In this document: positions 1 to 12,984 of the stretch, in pieces
Layout: every line of letters begins with the position of its first letter
Numbering within the stretch: the stretch's first letter is position 1
DNA from: Piromyces finnis
Lineage: Eukaryota > Neocallimastigomycota > Neocallimastigomycetes > Neocallimastigales > Neocallimastigaceae
Direction of reading: 5' to 3'
Assembly: GCA_002104945.1 (NCBI GenBank)
Contig: MCFH01000022.1
Location: forward strand, 620,001 to 684,000
Length of the DNA: 64,000 bases
The notes under the pieces: generated by a model
What the model was told of the DNA's origin: nothing
The model's database searches: none
The model's input: only the letters and a program-made list of their open reading frames with translations
Position numbers and translations under genes: made by a program

Positions 1-22
1 AATTTAATAATACCTATATTTA

Positions 23-25
<3 letters not shown>

Positions 26-61
<36 letters not shown>
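26..61 (+). repeat. (TCTA)n microsatellite
   Basis: About nine tandem TCTA units just before the first visible exon of the sorting nexin. Probably intronic. Confidence 0.85.
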
Positions 62-156
62 TATTTGGAATATATTTTTTGTTTTGTATTTACTTTTAGA
101 TATAGAAATTTAATTAATTTTTTTTTTTTTTTGATTTTATTTGTATATTTTTATAG

Positions 157-1328
157 AAAAATGTATCTATATCCATTTCCGATTGTCATATTAAGCATGA
201 TGGAAATAAAAGTTTCGCTCTTTATATTATTGAAGTAAATAGAACCAATCCAAATGGTTGTACATCAGGATGGATTGTAACAAGAAGATATAGTGAATTT
301 GTATTATTACATGAACAATTAAGAAATAAATATTGGAGTATTGTTCATAATTATGAACTTCCTGGAAAAACTATATTCTCATGGATTATACCAAAACCAG
401 ATGTTCAAGTTAGACGTACAGCAATAGAAAAGAGACGAATTGCCTTGGAAAAATATTTAAGAGTAAGTATTTTATATTTGAATATTAAATAGATATTAAA
501 TAGATAAATTAAATCCCTAGATGAGGGTATAATTCATCATTATTATCATCACTATCATCATTTTTAATAAGACTTTAATAAAACTATATTGAAATAAGAA
601 GTTAATTATAAGAATTATTAATATGACTAATAACTCTCATAATATCGATATTTTTACTTTTTTTTTTTTTTTTTTTATAGAATCTTCTTAGTCATGAAGA
701 AATTTGTAAATCTATTGAATTAAGAAAATTCATTTCTCAACAAAATGTTGATATGCCACCATCCTTTAAATATAATAAAATTAATATTGGAGCTTATGAA
801 GATGATTATATTAAAAGAAATAATGCAGTTTGTTTATCGAGTGAAAATTCATCCTCATCCCTTGCAGCTATTCCATTAACAAATGAAAATAATAGTAATG
901 ATCATGAAATAAAAAGATCCAGTTTTTACAAATTTAACAATAAGTCTATGCCTAATGTTTATAAAAGTAGTAAGGATCAATCGAATCAAATTAAGAAAAG
1001 TTCTACAGTATTAACGCCCTATTCAAAACTATTAGAAAAGAATAGTAATAATCAAACTATGGGAAATTTAAATTTTGATGGATTTAAAGGTGGAAAAATT
1101 ATTGATGGTATTTTTGATATTATCATGGAACTTTTTGGAATAAAAAATAAAATTGATTGGTATAATTGGTTACAACATAAAGCCTTTTTATCTTTCTTCC
1201 AACAAGTATTTAGTGGTACTCTTGATAAGTATGTGGTTTTTATTCATTTTGTATACTTTAATCATCCAAAACATATACATATAAAATAAAAAAAATATTA
1301 ATTAATGGTAATCCTAAATAATTATTCT

Positions 1329-1360
<32 letters not shown>

Positions 1361-1883
1361 TCAAAAATCATATAAAATAATTTAACAGGAAAATAAGGCA
1401 AGATATACAATATTTAGTTTCAGAGCCTATGATTGAATTTTATTTAGATCAGCTTAATGATTCATTATGGCCAGATGGTGAATTCTTTATTAATAAAAGA
1501 ACTAGAGAATGGGAAGAAAATCATATACCTTTTGAACGAACCGAAGAACAAAAAAAGAAATCAAAAATTGAATGTTATCAAAAACTTACCACTCAACTTC
1601 CAGGTAAATGAAAAAAATAAAAAATAAAAATAAAAATAAAATAGTATAAATAATGAATTAAAGGATTTAATTTATAAAAAAATTATTAACACCTTTTTTT
1701 TTTTTTTTTTTTAATAAAACAGAATTATTAGGTAGTCTTATAGGTAGAAAAAAAGCCAATTATGGTGCTGAATTCCTATTTGAACTTTTCCAAAATAGAA
1801 GACTTAATCAACATTTAATGTATACTTTATTTGATGAACTTTTTAAAACATTGTTCCCAGAAATTGATAATGAAAATGAATAA
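157..1883 (+). CDS. Sorting nexin, PX + Nexin_C domains (Mdm1/SNX13/SNX25-like), 3' part
   Basis: Four visible coding exons: 157-462, 681-1228, 1389-1603 and 1723-1883 (stop TAA 1881-1883); the 5' part lies before the window. Exon 1 encodes most of a PX phosphoinositide-binding domain: a TRRYSEF motif, then a LPGK turn and an RR..LEKYL helix. A polar Ser/Asn-rich linker follows (about 800-1060). The last three exons encode a sorting-nexin C-terminal (Nexin_C) domain ending ...LFPEIDNENE. Order PX then Nexin_C is typical of the SNX13/14/19/25 and yeast Mdm1 group, which tether the ER to endosomes or vacuole and usually also carry PXA and RGS domains; those would be upstream and are not seen here. 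Phases close exactly: AA|G after exon 2 and G|AA after exon 3. Introns carry 14-20 nt T tracts before AG. Domain calls rest on motifs read by eye; the exact subfamily is inferred. Confidence 0.8.
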
Positions 1884-2649
1884 TTTTAAACTAAACAATA
1901 TTTTGAAATGTATTTAATAAAACGGTATTATTTACATCAAATGAAAGTCAGAAAAAAAAAAAAATTGAAATATAAAACCAAAAAGAAAAACGAAACAAAA
2001 CAAAATAAAACAAAGCAAAACAAAAACAAAAAAAAAATAAAACAAAAGTAAAATAAATAAGAATAAAATAGATTTATTATTTATTTTAGTATAAAGGGTT
2101 TATTTTTTCTATTTTTTTTTTTTTAATAATTAGATGATAATTACTAGAATATGACTAGATAATTTATTATAAAATTTTTTCATTTTAAATAAACATATAT
2201 TTAATATTCAATAGATTATTGTTAAAAAAAAAAAAAGTTACAATAGAAATAAATATACTATAATAAAATAAAATTAATATATAAACCTATAAATCATAAG
2301 CAAAGGCACTATTTTAAAGTTTAATCTATTTTCTTACTCCTACTTCTTTACTAGTCGTAGCAATACTTCATAATTCATAAAATGGTAGCGTTTATGAATC
2401 ATTTTTATTTATTGGTTGGAAATAGAAATTAAAAAATCATTTTAATATTAAATAAAATTCTAATAAAAAATAATTTATTAATTATGAATTAAATAATAAA
2501 ACTTTTTGAAATTAAAAGAAAAATAAAAAGAAACTTTTCTTTATTAGTTTATTTTTTTTTTTTAAAGATAACTTGAAAGTGACATTATTATAATTTACTA
2601 AAGAAAAAGATATAAAAATATTTATATTTAAATATTTAATAAAAACATC
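1884..2649. other. Intergenic, AT-rich
   Basis: This is the 766-base gap between the sorting nexin stop and the Alba-protein start. It holds A/T runs and AAC/AAA-rich low complexity near 1975-2050. No ORF, RNA gene or repeat family is recognisable. It should contain the 3' UTR of the first gene and the promoter of the next. Confidence 0.6.
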
Positions 2650-3154
2650 ATGCAAAATCCAACAAACCATAATACAAAAGTAAATGATAATAAGAATAAA
2701 AAAAATGATGGAGGAAACGGAAAAGGAAAAGGTTCCAATCCTAAAAAGGATAATAAAATAAATAATAAAGAGAATATTTCATCCAATTCAGAAAGAAGAA
2801 ATTCAAAACATACTAATATTCCTAAAAATAAATTTAATAAAGACGACCATAACAATAATACTACTAATAAAAATAACAAATCGAATCATAATTCAAAGGG
2901 AGGGAAATCTGGTAGTGAAGACCATAATAGAAAGGGAAATAACCTTTCAAGAAAAAAATCTAAACAAAATTTTGATTTAAATAAAAAGAACTCTTTTTCA
3001 AATAGTCATGATAAAAAGTCAAATAGAAAAAATAGTGGTGGAAGCAATATATTAAAGGTACCACAACCAACAGAAACATTTGATAAAAGTGTTGAATCTA
3101 TATGTGTTTCTAAACTCCCTTCTTATATAAATGGTCAAATGGTTGATAATGGTA

Positions 3155-3200
<46 letters not shown>

Positions 3201-4032
3201 ATAATATATAAAATATAAAAATGACCATTTTATTTTGCATTTATTTATTCTTCTCACCCCTTTTTTTTATGTATTTTTTTAATTAGGAATAGATAAATTT
3301 GTTAATTTAGCAAAGTTATCATTAGCTGATCATGGAAAAGTTAAATTAATAGGGTATACCGAATTTTATTAAAATTTAAATAACCATTAAATAAAATATG
3401 TAAAATTTTCTTATAGAAACTAAATAAAGATTATTATTAATATTAATATATATATATATAAATAATATAAAATAAAAACATTTATAATATTGTATATATA
3501 ATAAAGGGTTGAACCAGGTAATTAAAAATTTTCTATAGTTTAAAAAAGTATAGATTTCAAAAAAGAAATTAAACCCATTTCTCTAAACATATATATATTT
3601 ATTATATATTGGATATTTTGGTTTAACACAATAATAGCCTTGGCATTAATGACTTCTATAATATTGATATTAGAAGAACAAAAAGTAATTAGAAAACCAG
3701 TAATATTAACTAGAACGATGGAAGATAAAAATAAAAATTTAAAAAGTGGTATTATTACCGAATTATACCCAAGTACTAATAAAGGTATAAAATTTATTTA
3801 TTTAATATAGTAATTATTATTATTCTATAGTTATTTCTCTAAACATAGAAAATAATCATAGCATACAATAACAAACACAATCAATATATATATATATACC
3901 ATTTTCTTTTTGTAAAATTAAAAATCTAACAATTATTATCATATTTATAATCATTTTAATTTTAATTTTATTTTTCCTTTTTAAAATAATAATAAATATT
4001 ATTCAATAGTAATATCAAAATTATCAAAGTAA
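2650..4032 (+). CDS. Alba-domain nucleic-acid-binding protein
   Basis: Reconstructed exons: 2650-3151, 3287-3353, 3507-3517, 3638-3784 and 4010-4032, giving 750 nt or 249 aa. Residues 1-135 are disordered and very rich in Asn, Lys and Ser. The rest reads as an Alba domain: an S-I-x-V-S strand, YVNLAK-like FVNLAKLSL helix, KVKLIGVEPAL turn, a TSIILILEE helix and a final strand before ...STNKVISKLSK. Alba proteins bind RNA or DNA; eukaryotic members include RNase P/MRP subunits and cytoplasmic RNA-binding proteins. Which one this is cannot be told. The third exon is only 11 nt and supplies the conserved GVEP(A) turn in frame. The last exon is the least certain: without that splice the frame runs on to a TAG at 3808-3810 with a different tail of a few residues. 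Confidence 0.72.
3155..3201 (+). repeat. (ATT)n microsatellite at a 5' splice site
   Basis: About 14 TTA/ATT units begin within a few bases of the GT donor at 3152 in the Alba-protein gene, so the first bases of the intron are a microsatellite. Confidence 0.85.
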
Positions 4033-5510
4033 TCAAATACATTTAATTAAGCTTAAATATTTAGTAATTTAATGATTAAATATAACCAAGAAATCAATAA
4101 AACCAATTTATTTATTACCCTTTTTAAATAAATAGTCAATATCATCTTTCAACTTTAATTTAAAATTGAATAAGGAAAGCTCTCCAAAGATTTACTATAT
4201 AAAAGCAAAAACAATTAAATTCAATAGTCATAACTTTTGAAATCCCGATTAAATATTATAAATGTTCTTACTATTTAGGTTTTTTTAAGCTTTTTTTTTA
4301 TTATTATTATTATTATTTTTTTTTTATACATTTTTTCATTATACCAATAAAGTATATACCAATATTCAATTAAAGATATTCTGTTTTTTTAGATAATTTT
4401 TTTATACATATTGTATATTGCATATATAATAGAAAACCTTATCCATAAAAATTATGAATAAAATGAATTAACTAATAGAAAAAAAAAGTTTATTTAAATC
4501 AATATCTATTTTATTGTATTAAATCTTATATTATTATTATAAAGTGATAATTAATAGTGTCGAAAATAAAAGATTTATATATTAATTCAGTAATTTTCAT
4601 TTTATACAAGATATATATTTGGATTAAAAAAAAAAAAAAAAAAAAAGAAATTGTTAATACCATATTTAATATTCTTCATTATTAGGGGAGGAGTAGTAAT
4701 AATGATAATATGGTGATATTTTTAACAGTTTATATACTTTTTCATTTTAAACGTTTATTCAATTTAATTTTAATTTAAATATGAAAACATAATATTATAT
4801 AAAAAAAAAAAAACATTCATTTATTTTTATATTAATCTATTATAATGTTCATTTCTAATATTCTTATTTATTATGATAAATATTTTGATATGCTATCATT
4901 TTAAACTTTTTTTTTCTCTTTCTTTTCGCAGTTGTCGTTAATGAATGTTAAGCTCTTTTTAAAAAATAATTATTTTTTTTAAACCAGATTTAATTAAATT
5001 TCACGTGATCTAATTTTATTAATTAAAAAAAAAAGAGATTAAATTACATTTAATAATTAAATTTTGTATTCTCCATATTTTCTTTTGAAAATTCTTTTTT
5101 TTCTTTTTAATTATAATAAATAAAAAGTAAAAAAAAAAAAAAAAAAGCAATCTCTTATATAAAACAAACCTTCTTTATATATAAACAAAATAAATATACA
5201 AAACTCTATAAAGAAAAGAAACAAAAACAAAACAAAACCTGCAGAAATTTGATTAAAAAAAAGAAAATATTTGTGTAATAAATTCAAAATATTTTAAAAA
5301 AGGTAAAAAAAATATTAAGGTTATAAATATCATACTTTTAAAGTTTGTATAGCGTAGTAAAGGTGTATATAGTTTATTAAAGTAGTTTTTAATGTATATC
5401 CTTTACTTTTATATATTTATAAAACAAAAATATTTCAAAATGGTAAAATAATTAAATTCGTTTTCCATAATAATTTTATTAACATTTCTATAATTTATTA
5501 CTATTATTTT

Positions 5511-5545
<35 letters not shown>

Positions 5546-5609
5546 CTACATTTATTATAAAAACAAAAACAAAACTCAAAAACAGTAAAGAAATTAATAA
5601 ATATTTACT
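4033..5609. other. Intergenic, AT-rich
   Basis: 1.6 kb with no supportable gene. It contains long A and T tracts (e.g. 4627-4645, 5510-5542), ATT repeats near 4300 and one CACGTG palindrome at about 5002. The CAA/ACAAAA-rich sequence at 5160-5250 and 5565-5609 looks like the untranslated leader of the ceramide synthase gene. Confidence 0.55.
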
Positions 5610-7428
<1,819 letters not shown>

Positions 7429-8404
7429 AAAAAAAAAAAGAGAGGAAATGAATAGGTCCTTTTCATATCATTTTATCATTTATCCTATTTTAATAATAAA
7501 ACATATATCTATATATAAATAATATATATGAAAAAAACTATAAAATTTATTGATATTAAATTTACCCAATGAATATTAATATTATCCTCTATATTTACCT
7601 TTTAAAAACAACATTAAATTATTGTATACCTAATATATTATATAAAAGCAATTGAATATCAAAAATAAAAAAAAATCAAAAACAAAATCAAAAAATTAAA
7701 TGTAAAATAAAATGTTTTAATTTTAGAAATGAGAAATAAGAAATTAATAAAATAAATATAAAATAAAGCTATTATTTATATATTAAAAAAAAAAAAAAAG
7801 TATATGTATTCTTATTAAGCTTTTTGTTTTTAAAATATATGAATCTATAGGGTTGGTTGAAAACTATTCTTTTTTTTTAATACCTTTAAATACAATGATA
7901 AAAGGCAAAGACTAGGAAGAAAAAACTTTAAAATATTTATAATATATATAAATATATGATTTATATATGATTTATATATGATTTTTATTTGTTTTTATTT
8001 TTTTGTTTACTTTTTTTTTTTTTTTTTTATCAAATTATAAATAAAGAAAAAAAAAAAAAAAAAAAAGAAAAAAAAAAGAAAAATAAAAGGAATAAATAAA
8101 AATAAAATTACTATATATATAAAGAATATATATATATATTTTAGAAAGAAAAAAAAAAAGTGGAAAAAGATATAATGAATAGAGAAGAATTTTTCATTTT
8201 CTTAATTATAAATATTTATTTTATACTGTAGATTGTATTATAAATTATTAATGTTATATATATATTTATTTATTTATCCATCTATTTATGATTTTCCAGT
8301 ATTGGTTGGTAGTATTTCCAGTCTTTTTTTCTCATATAGCTTTCACATATTGTAGAATATTAATATATTATATATATGTTTTTTTTTTTTTCAACCATCG
8401 ATAA
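7429..8404. other. Convergent intergenic region
   Basis: This lies between the 3' ends of ceramide synthase (+) and TAF12 (-). It has AT homopolymers, an A-rich block at 8040-8100 and TATATA runs. No gene or structured element is recognised. Confidence 0.6.
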
Positions 8405-11400
8405 TTATGATTTTTCTGTCTTGATGGTGGCATCTTCAGTCTTTTCATTTATATTTAGTTTATTTTCATCATTTACTTTATTTTCACTAGACTCTGAGGT
8501 ATTACTTGTATTATTGTTGGTTGGAGTAGTATTGTCAGTATTGTTATTATTATTGTTGTTGCTATTATTGTTGTTATTATTATTGTTATTATTGTTGTTA
8601 TTATCATTATGTTTATGTTTATTATATTTTCTTGGTTCAGAATGATCTTTAAAGGAAACTGTTTTACGTATACCAAGACTTTTATCTCTAATAGCCTTTC
8701 TAACCAATAAAGCCTTTTGTTGATGTCGTTGAGTTACAATCTTTTTATTTATTGGTTTTATACTATCTACAAATCCAGGAATTTGTATATTATGTTTCAT
8801 ACCTAATCCTAATACCAGATCTTTAGTTTCAAGTAAATTTGATTTTCTATGCTTTGCTAATTTACATGATAATTCAGTAACATCTTTGACAAATTGTTGA
8901 GTGATTTCCATAATTAACTGAATTGTAAAAAGAATTTAATAATAATAATAAAAGTAAATAATAAAAAAAAAATTATTAATAATTCGTATTTTTAATAGTT
9001 TGAAAACGAAAAAAAAAAAAAAAAATTTTTTTCTTTTTTATTATGAAATAACAACAATAACAAAATAATAATAAATCATTTAAAACTATATATATATTTT
9101 TTTTGTAAAAAAAAAAGAAAATTATAGAATTTATTAAAAATTATATTAAAATACCTCTTCAACATCATTATCTAATCTTTCATTTGGATCGATTCTTGAA
9201 ACTAATTCTTGTAATCTTCGTTTAGTTAACAATACTGTATCATCAATTCCATTATCAAATTCTGGTGGTATATGAGATGGTGTATTAGGGACTAATAAAT
9301 GTGGATCAACAACAGGTCTAAGAGGTGGTAATAATGGATTGGCTGGATTGATTAATCCAGGTCGTTGTTGTAAAAAGGTTGCAGGAGTTGTAATTTGTGG
9401 AGAAACTATACTTGAAGGATTGGCCATAGGAAGAGGTTTTCTTTTATGCTGTGATTAATCATTATAAAAATATATATATTGAATTTAATTAAATAGTAAA
9501 AAGAAATGTAAATAACAAATATTTATTTAAGAGTCTATCAACATTATACAATAAAATAAAATTTATATATATATATATAATGAAAATATTTATTATTTAC
9601 TTGAGTGATTGGAAGAAGCTTTTGTTGGAATACAGGAGATGCAATATTACCGGCAGTAACTGTATTAGAAGCAGCTAAAACGGCATCCACAGGATTTGTT
9701 GGTGGTTTAACTGCATTAGCGACAGCAGCTGCAGCTAATAAGTTTTGAGCAGCTAATGGTGTTGAAACTCCAGCTGCTGCTATAGGAGTTGCTGGATTAG
9801 CTATTGCTGCGGGTGCTGATGTTGTTGAAGAGGTTGTTGTAGTTGTTGTTAATGTAGTAGTAAGAGTTGATGATTGAGCTGGTGTACTAGTTGTAGCTGT
9901 AGTTGATGCTATTGAAGTGGCAGTCGAAGAGGTATTAGTATTGCTTTCTGGAGAGTTGGCAAGACTTGAGTGGGAATTTTGTTTAGTTAATGTTGGTTCT
10001 TTATTTATTGGGGAATTAGAGGAGGTAGAAGATAGATTTGAGTTGGAAGGATAATTCATGATTGGCCTTATCATAGGTGAATTTTGTGCTGCCGCTGCTT
10101 GTGCCATTTGTTGTAAATATAATGCTGCTATATTATTACGTTGTTGATTAAGGAGCATTAATTGTTGTGGATTATTCATAACATCGGGTGAAAATGGAAA
10201 TGGTTGTTGCATTAATAATTGATTTGGTTGTCCCACGAGTGGAAAACCTGGATTTAAAGGCCAAGGAGAGGTGGAAGGGGTCATTGCTAAAAAGGAATTT
10301 CAATTGTAAATATTTTTATTTAATTTTCATTGATTATTTTCGTTAATATCATCATATGAATGTATATACATGTATTATGATTTATATACATAAAAAATAG
10401 ATAAAAAAATATTGAAATATTGATTTTTTATGGATTAATAATGATTCATTAATTTTTTATTCATAAATTATTAGTCAATAACAAATTAAAAGCAAATGGT
10501 CAAATCAATAGTTGTGTAGAAGTATATATCATAATCCACATTTGTAATCAAATTAATTAACAGTTAATTTTAGAATTGTCATTTAAATTAAATAAATTTG
10601 AAAATATGGTTTTTGTTTATATTAAAATGGATTATAAATGATTTATTTATTTATTAAAAAACATAATCGGGTGGATATTATAAATAGATTAATTTACAAA
10701 TATTTAAAATTAGCTAAATATATATAGTTTTATTTTTTTTTCTGTTACTTACGTCTCTGTCTACTTAATGATGGTCTTGGTGGTACTCGACTAGCACCTC
10801 TAATAGGATATTGTTGAGATGGTAATGTAAATGGTTGATTAGCTTTTTTTTTTTTGGGTAATTAATTTTCAGGTTGAATCATGGATAGTGTAAATATTCA
10901 AATGATTATATAAAACAAATGTATATATCATATAATATATATAATATTATTAGTCATTGTTAATTTATTTAAAACATTTGAAATTTTTAAAGATCTATAA
11001 ATGAATTTTAAATTTAACATTTTCAAAAATCATCTCTATATAATTTAAAAGTTTTTTTTTTCTGCCAATTAAAATAAAACAGTTGTATATATTGAGTTTC
11101 AAAGAATAAGAAGAATAAACAAGTAGTTATAAAACATTACATTATTCATCTCAAAAGTAGATGAACAAAATCCATTTCAAATTTCTTTTTGATTTTATTT
11201 TTCATTATTTTTGGAAATGTTATTAATGAGATTAAAAAAAAAAAAAAGTAAATAAAATTATACTATTTTTTTTTTTTTTTTTTTCATTGTTGAAATTATA
11301 TATATTATTGAAATCTATAATGAATTATAATCCATTTTCATTTTTTGGTATTCATTCATTTTGAAATAGTGTAATCAATATTATTATTTTATGCATTTAT

Positions 11401-11688
11401 TATTAATTTTAAATCATTCTTTTAACAATTCTTTTATCAATTTATTATTATTATTATTATTTTTTTTTTTTTTGAGATTTCATTTACTGTTATATTAACT
11501 ATCCTCAATAAATCAACAAAATGAATACAAATATTTATTCTGTTCTATTTAATTATTAATGGAATTTAACAAGTACTTTGACCCAAACGTGAAAATATAT
11601 CAGTAACTTGGTTATACGGAGGCATTGATTGTGGTAAAGGAATGGGAGGTATTGGTCTGGGGTGATTTGAATTATTTTGATCCGACAT
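8405..11688 (-). CDS. TAF12: TFIID/SAGA subunit TAF12 (histone-fold)
   Basis: Coding order on the minus strand: 11688-11577, 10842-10753, 10286-9601, 9448-9155 and 8917-8405, 1695 nt or 564 aa. The start is ATG 11688-11686 (MSDQNN...). The first 300 residues are low complexity (Pro/Gln, then Ala/Ser/Thr). The conserved histone fold spans about residues 373-445: RIDPNERLDNDVEE, then across the exon 4/5 junction LIMEITQQFVKDV, KLAKHRKSNLLETKD and IPGF. These are the known TAF12 signatures; the protein pairs with TAF4 in TFIID and with Ada1 in SAGA. A C-terminal extension ends in an Asn tract (about residues 500-530). All four junctions keep phase. Introns are 733, 466, 152 and 237 nt, unusually long for the first two. 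The long N terminus resembles that of yeast Taf12. Confidence 0.9.
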
Positions 11689-12204
11689 TTTCAAAGAATC
11701 TATGGTATATTTCTATATTAATAAAATTGAAAAAGTGATATTATATTCAAAAAAAAAAGATATTTTTTTATACTTTTTATAACTATTTCATCAATCCAAT
11801 TCTATTTTGTTAATATCACTTCAAAAAAATGAAACTATAAATTTATATATATACAATTAAAAAAATTTTTTTTTTTTAATATTTAATATTAATTAAATTT
11901 CATAATTCATTTTTTATAATTATTTATGTATATTACACAAGAAAAAAAAAAAATTTTTTTTTTCTGGTATAATTTTTATTTATTAATTAATTCTTGTTAT
12001 TATATATTTTGTAAAATAACCATCTGTTCATAGTACTTTTATTAATCATTATGTATAGTACTAATATATTTCTTTTTTTTTTCTTTATTTATACATAATT
12101 CTACATACTAAACTAAATGATTTATAGAGTTATTTGATAAATAATGTACTAATAATTTTAGTATATAATAATTTAAACTATTCATTTGTTTATTTGTATT
12201 ATTT
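11689..12204. other. Upstream region of TAF12
   Basis: About 0.5 kb of AT homopolymers and no ORF of note. It should carry the TAF12 promoter. No motif was identified. Confidence 0.5.
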
Positions 12205-12790
12205 CTATTTTTTTTTTTTTTGGGACATTTTGCAAAAAAGTAAGCAATTATTAAAACACTAATTAATACTGCTATGACACCTAATTTTATAAGTAGTAAT
12301 TCTAATTTATTACTATTAAAAGATTCATTATGAATTTCAAAATATTCTTTATTTCAATTATTAAATGAACAATTTGAATTTTTTATACAAGATGCACCAA
12401 GTATTCTACCACAATTAGTATAACTTTAAACAGATAAATTAAAAAACATTTGACTTTTTCTATATAAAATATTACAATGTTCAAGATTCACTTTATCATT
12501 GTAATATACAAGTATAATTAATAATCTATTCGAATAATAGTAATTATCAGTTAATTTAGTAAAAAAAACATGAATAGTTTTACTATTACTATTAGATTTT
12601 ATATAAATAACTTTTGTAATTTTATAAAGAATCAGAATATAACTATGAGTGTAACCATTTTTATCGAGTAAAAGGTTTGATTTCAAATATGGTATAATTC
12701 CAACGGATTCATCATTCTTATCGTATAATACAATCTATCCATCACTATATTTATACTCTTTAATTTTAAATTTTAGTACGAATAAAATGC
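12205..12790 (-). pseudogene. Decayed membrane-anchored protein gene, several in-frame stops
   Basis: Read on the minus strand, a single frame stays coding-like over about 190 codons but contains stops TAG 12737-12735, TAA 12428-12426 and TGA 12356-12354. All three stops lie in the same frame. Between and after them are sensible peptides: VLYDKNDESVGIIPYLKSN, a Cys-bearing stretch (CGRILGASCIKNSNC) and a convincing C-terminal transmembrane helix (LLIKLGVIAVLISVLIIAYF) followed by CPKKK. This looks like the 3' end of a Cys-containing cell-surface or secreted protein with a C-terminal anchor. It could be related to the membrane-anchored surface or scaffoldin-like proteins of gut fungi, but I cannot show that. 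No intact upstream exons were found. Confidence 0.55.
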
Positions 12791-12953
12791 TTTATCATAC
12801 AAAATAAGAACTATTGATATATATCAAATCAATAAGGAATGATCATAATTATTACTTATTGATTTGATTAAAGATTAGCATATTAAAGTTAATATAAAAT
12901 GAACTAATATAAAAAAGTACTCATCCTATTTTTTTTTTTTCTTTCTTTCTATC

Positions 12954-12984
<31 letters not shown>

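Noticed and set aside
8376-8645. Plus-strand open frame rich in Leu across the TAF12 last exon
   Set aside because: It is the complement of the Asn-rich tail of TAF12; the minus strand carries the conserved histone fold.
12426-12686. Possible intact 86-residue minus-strand gene
   Set aside because: The coding-like signal continues in the same frame on both sides of its stops, so it is part of a larger broken gene rather than a small gene.
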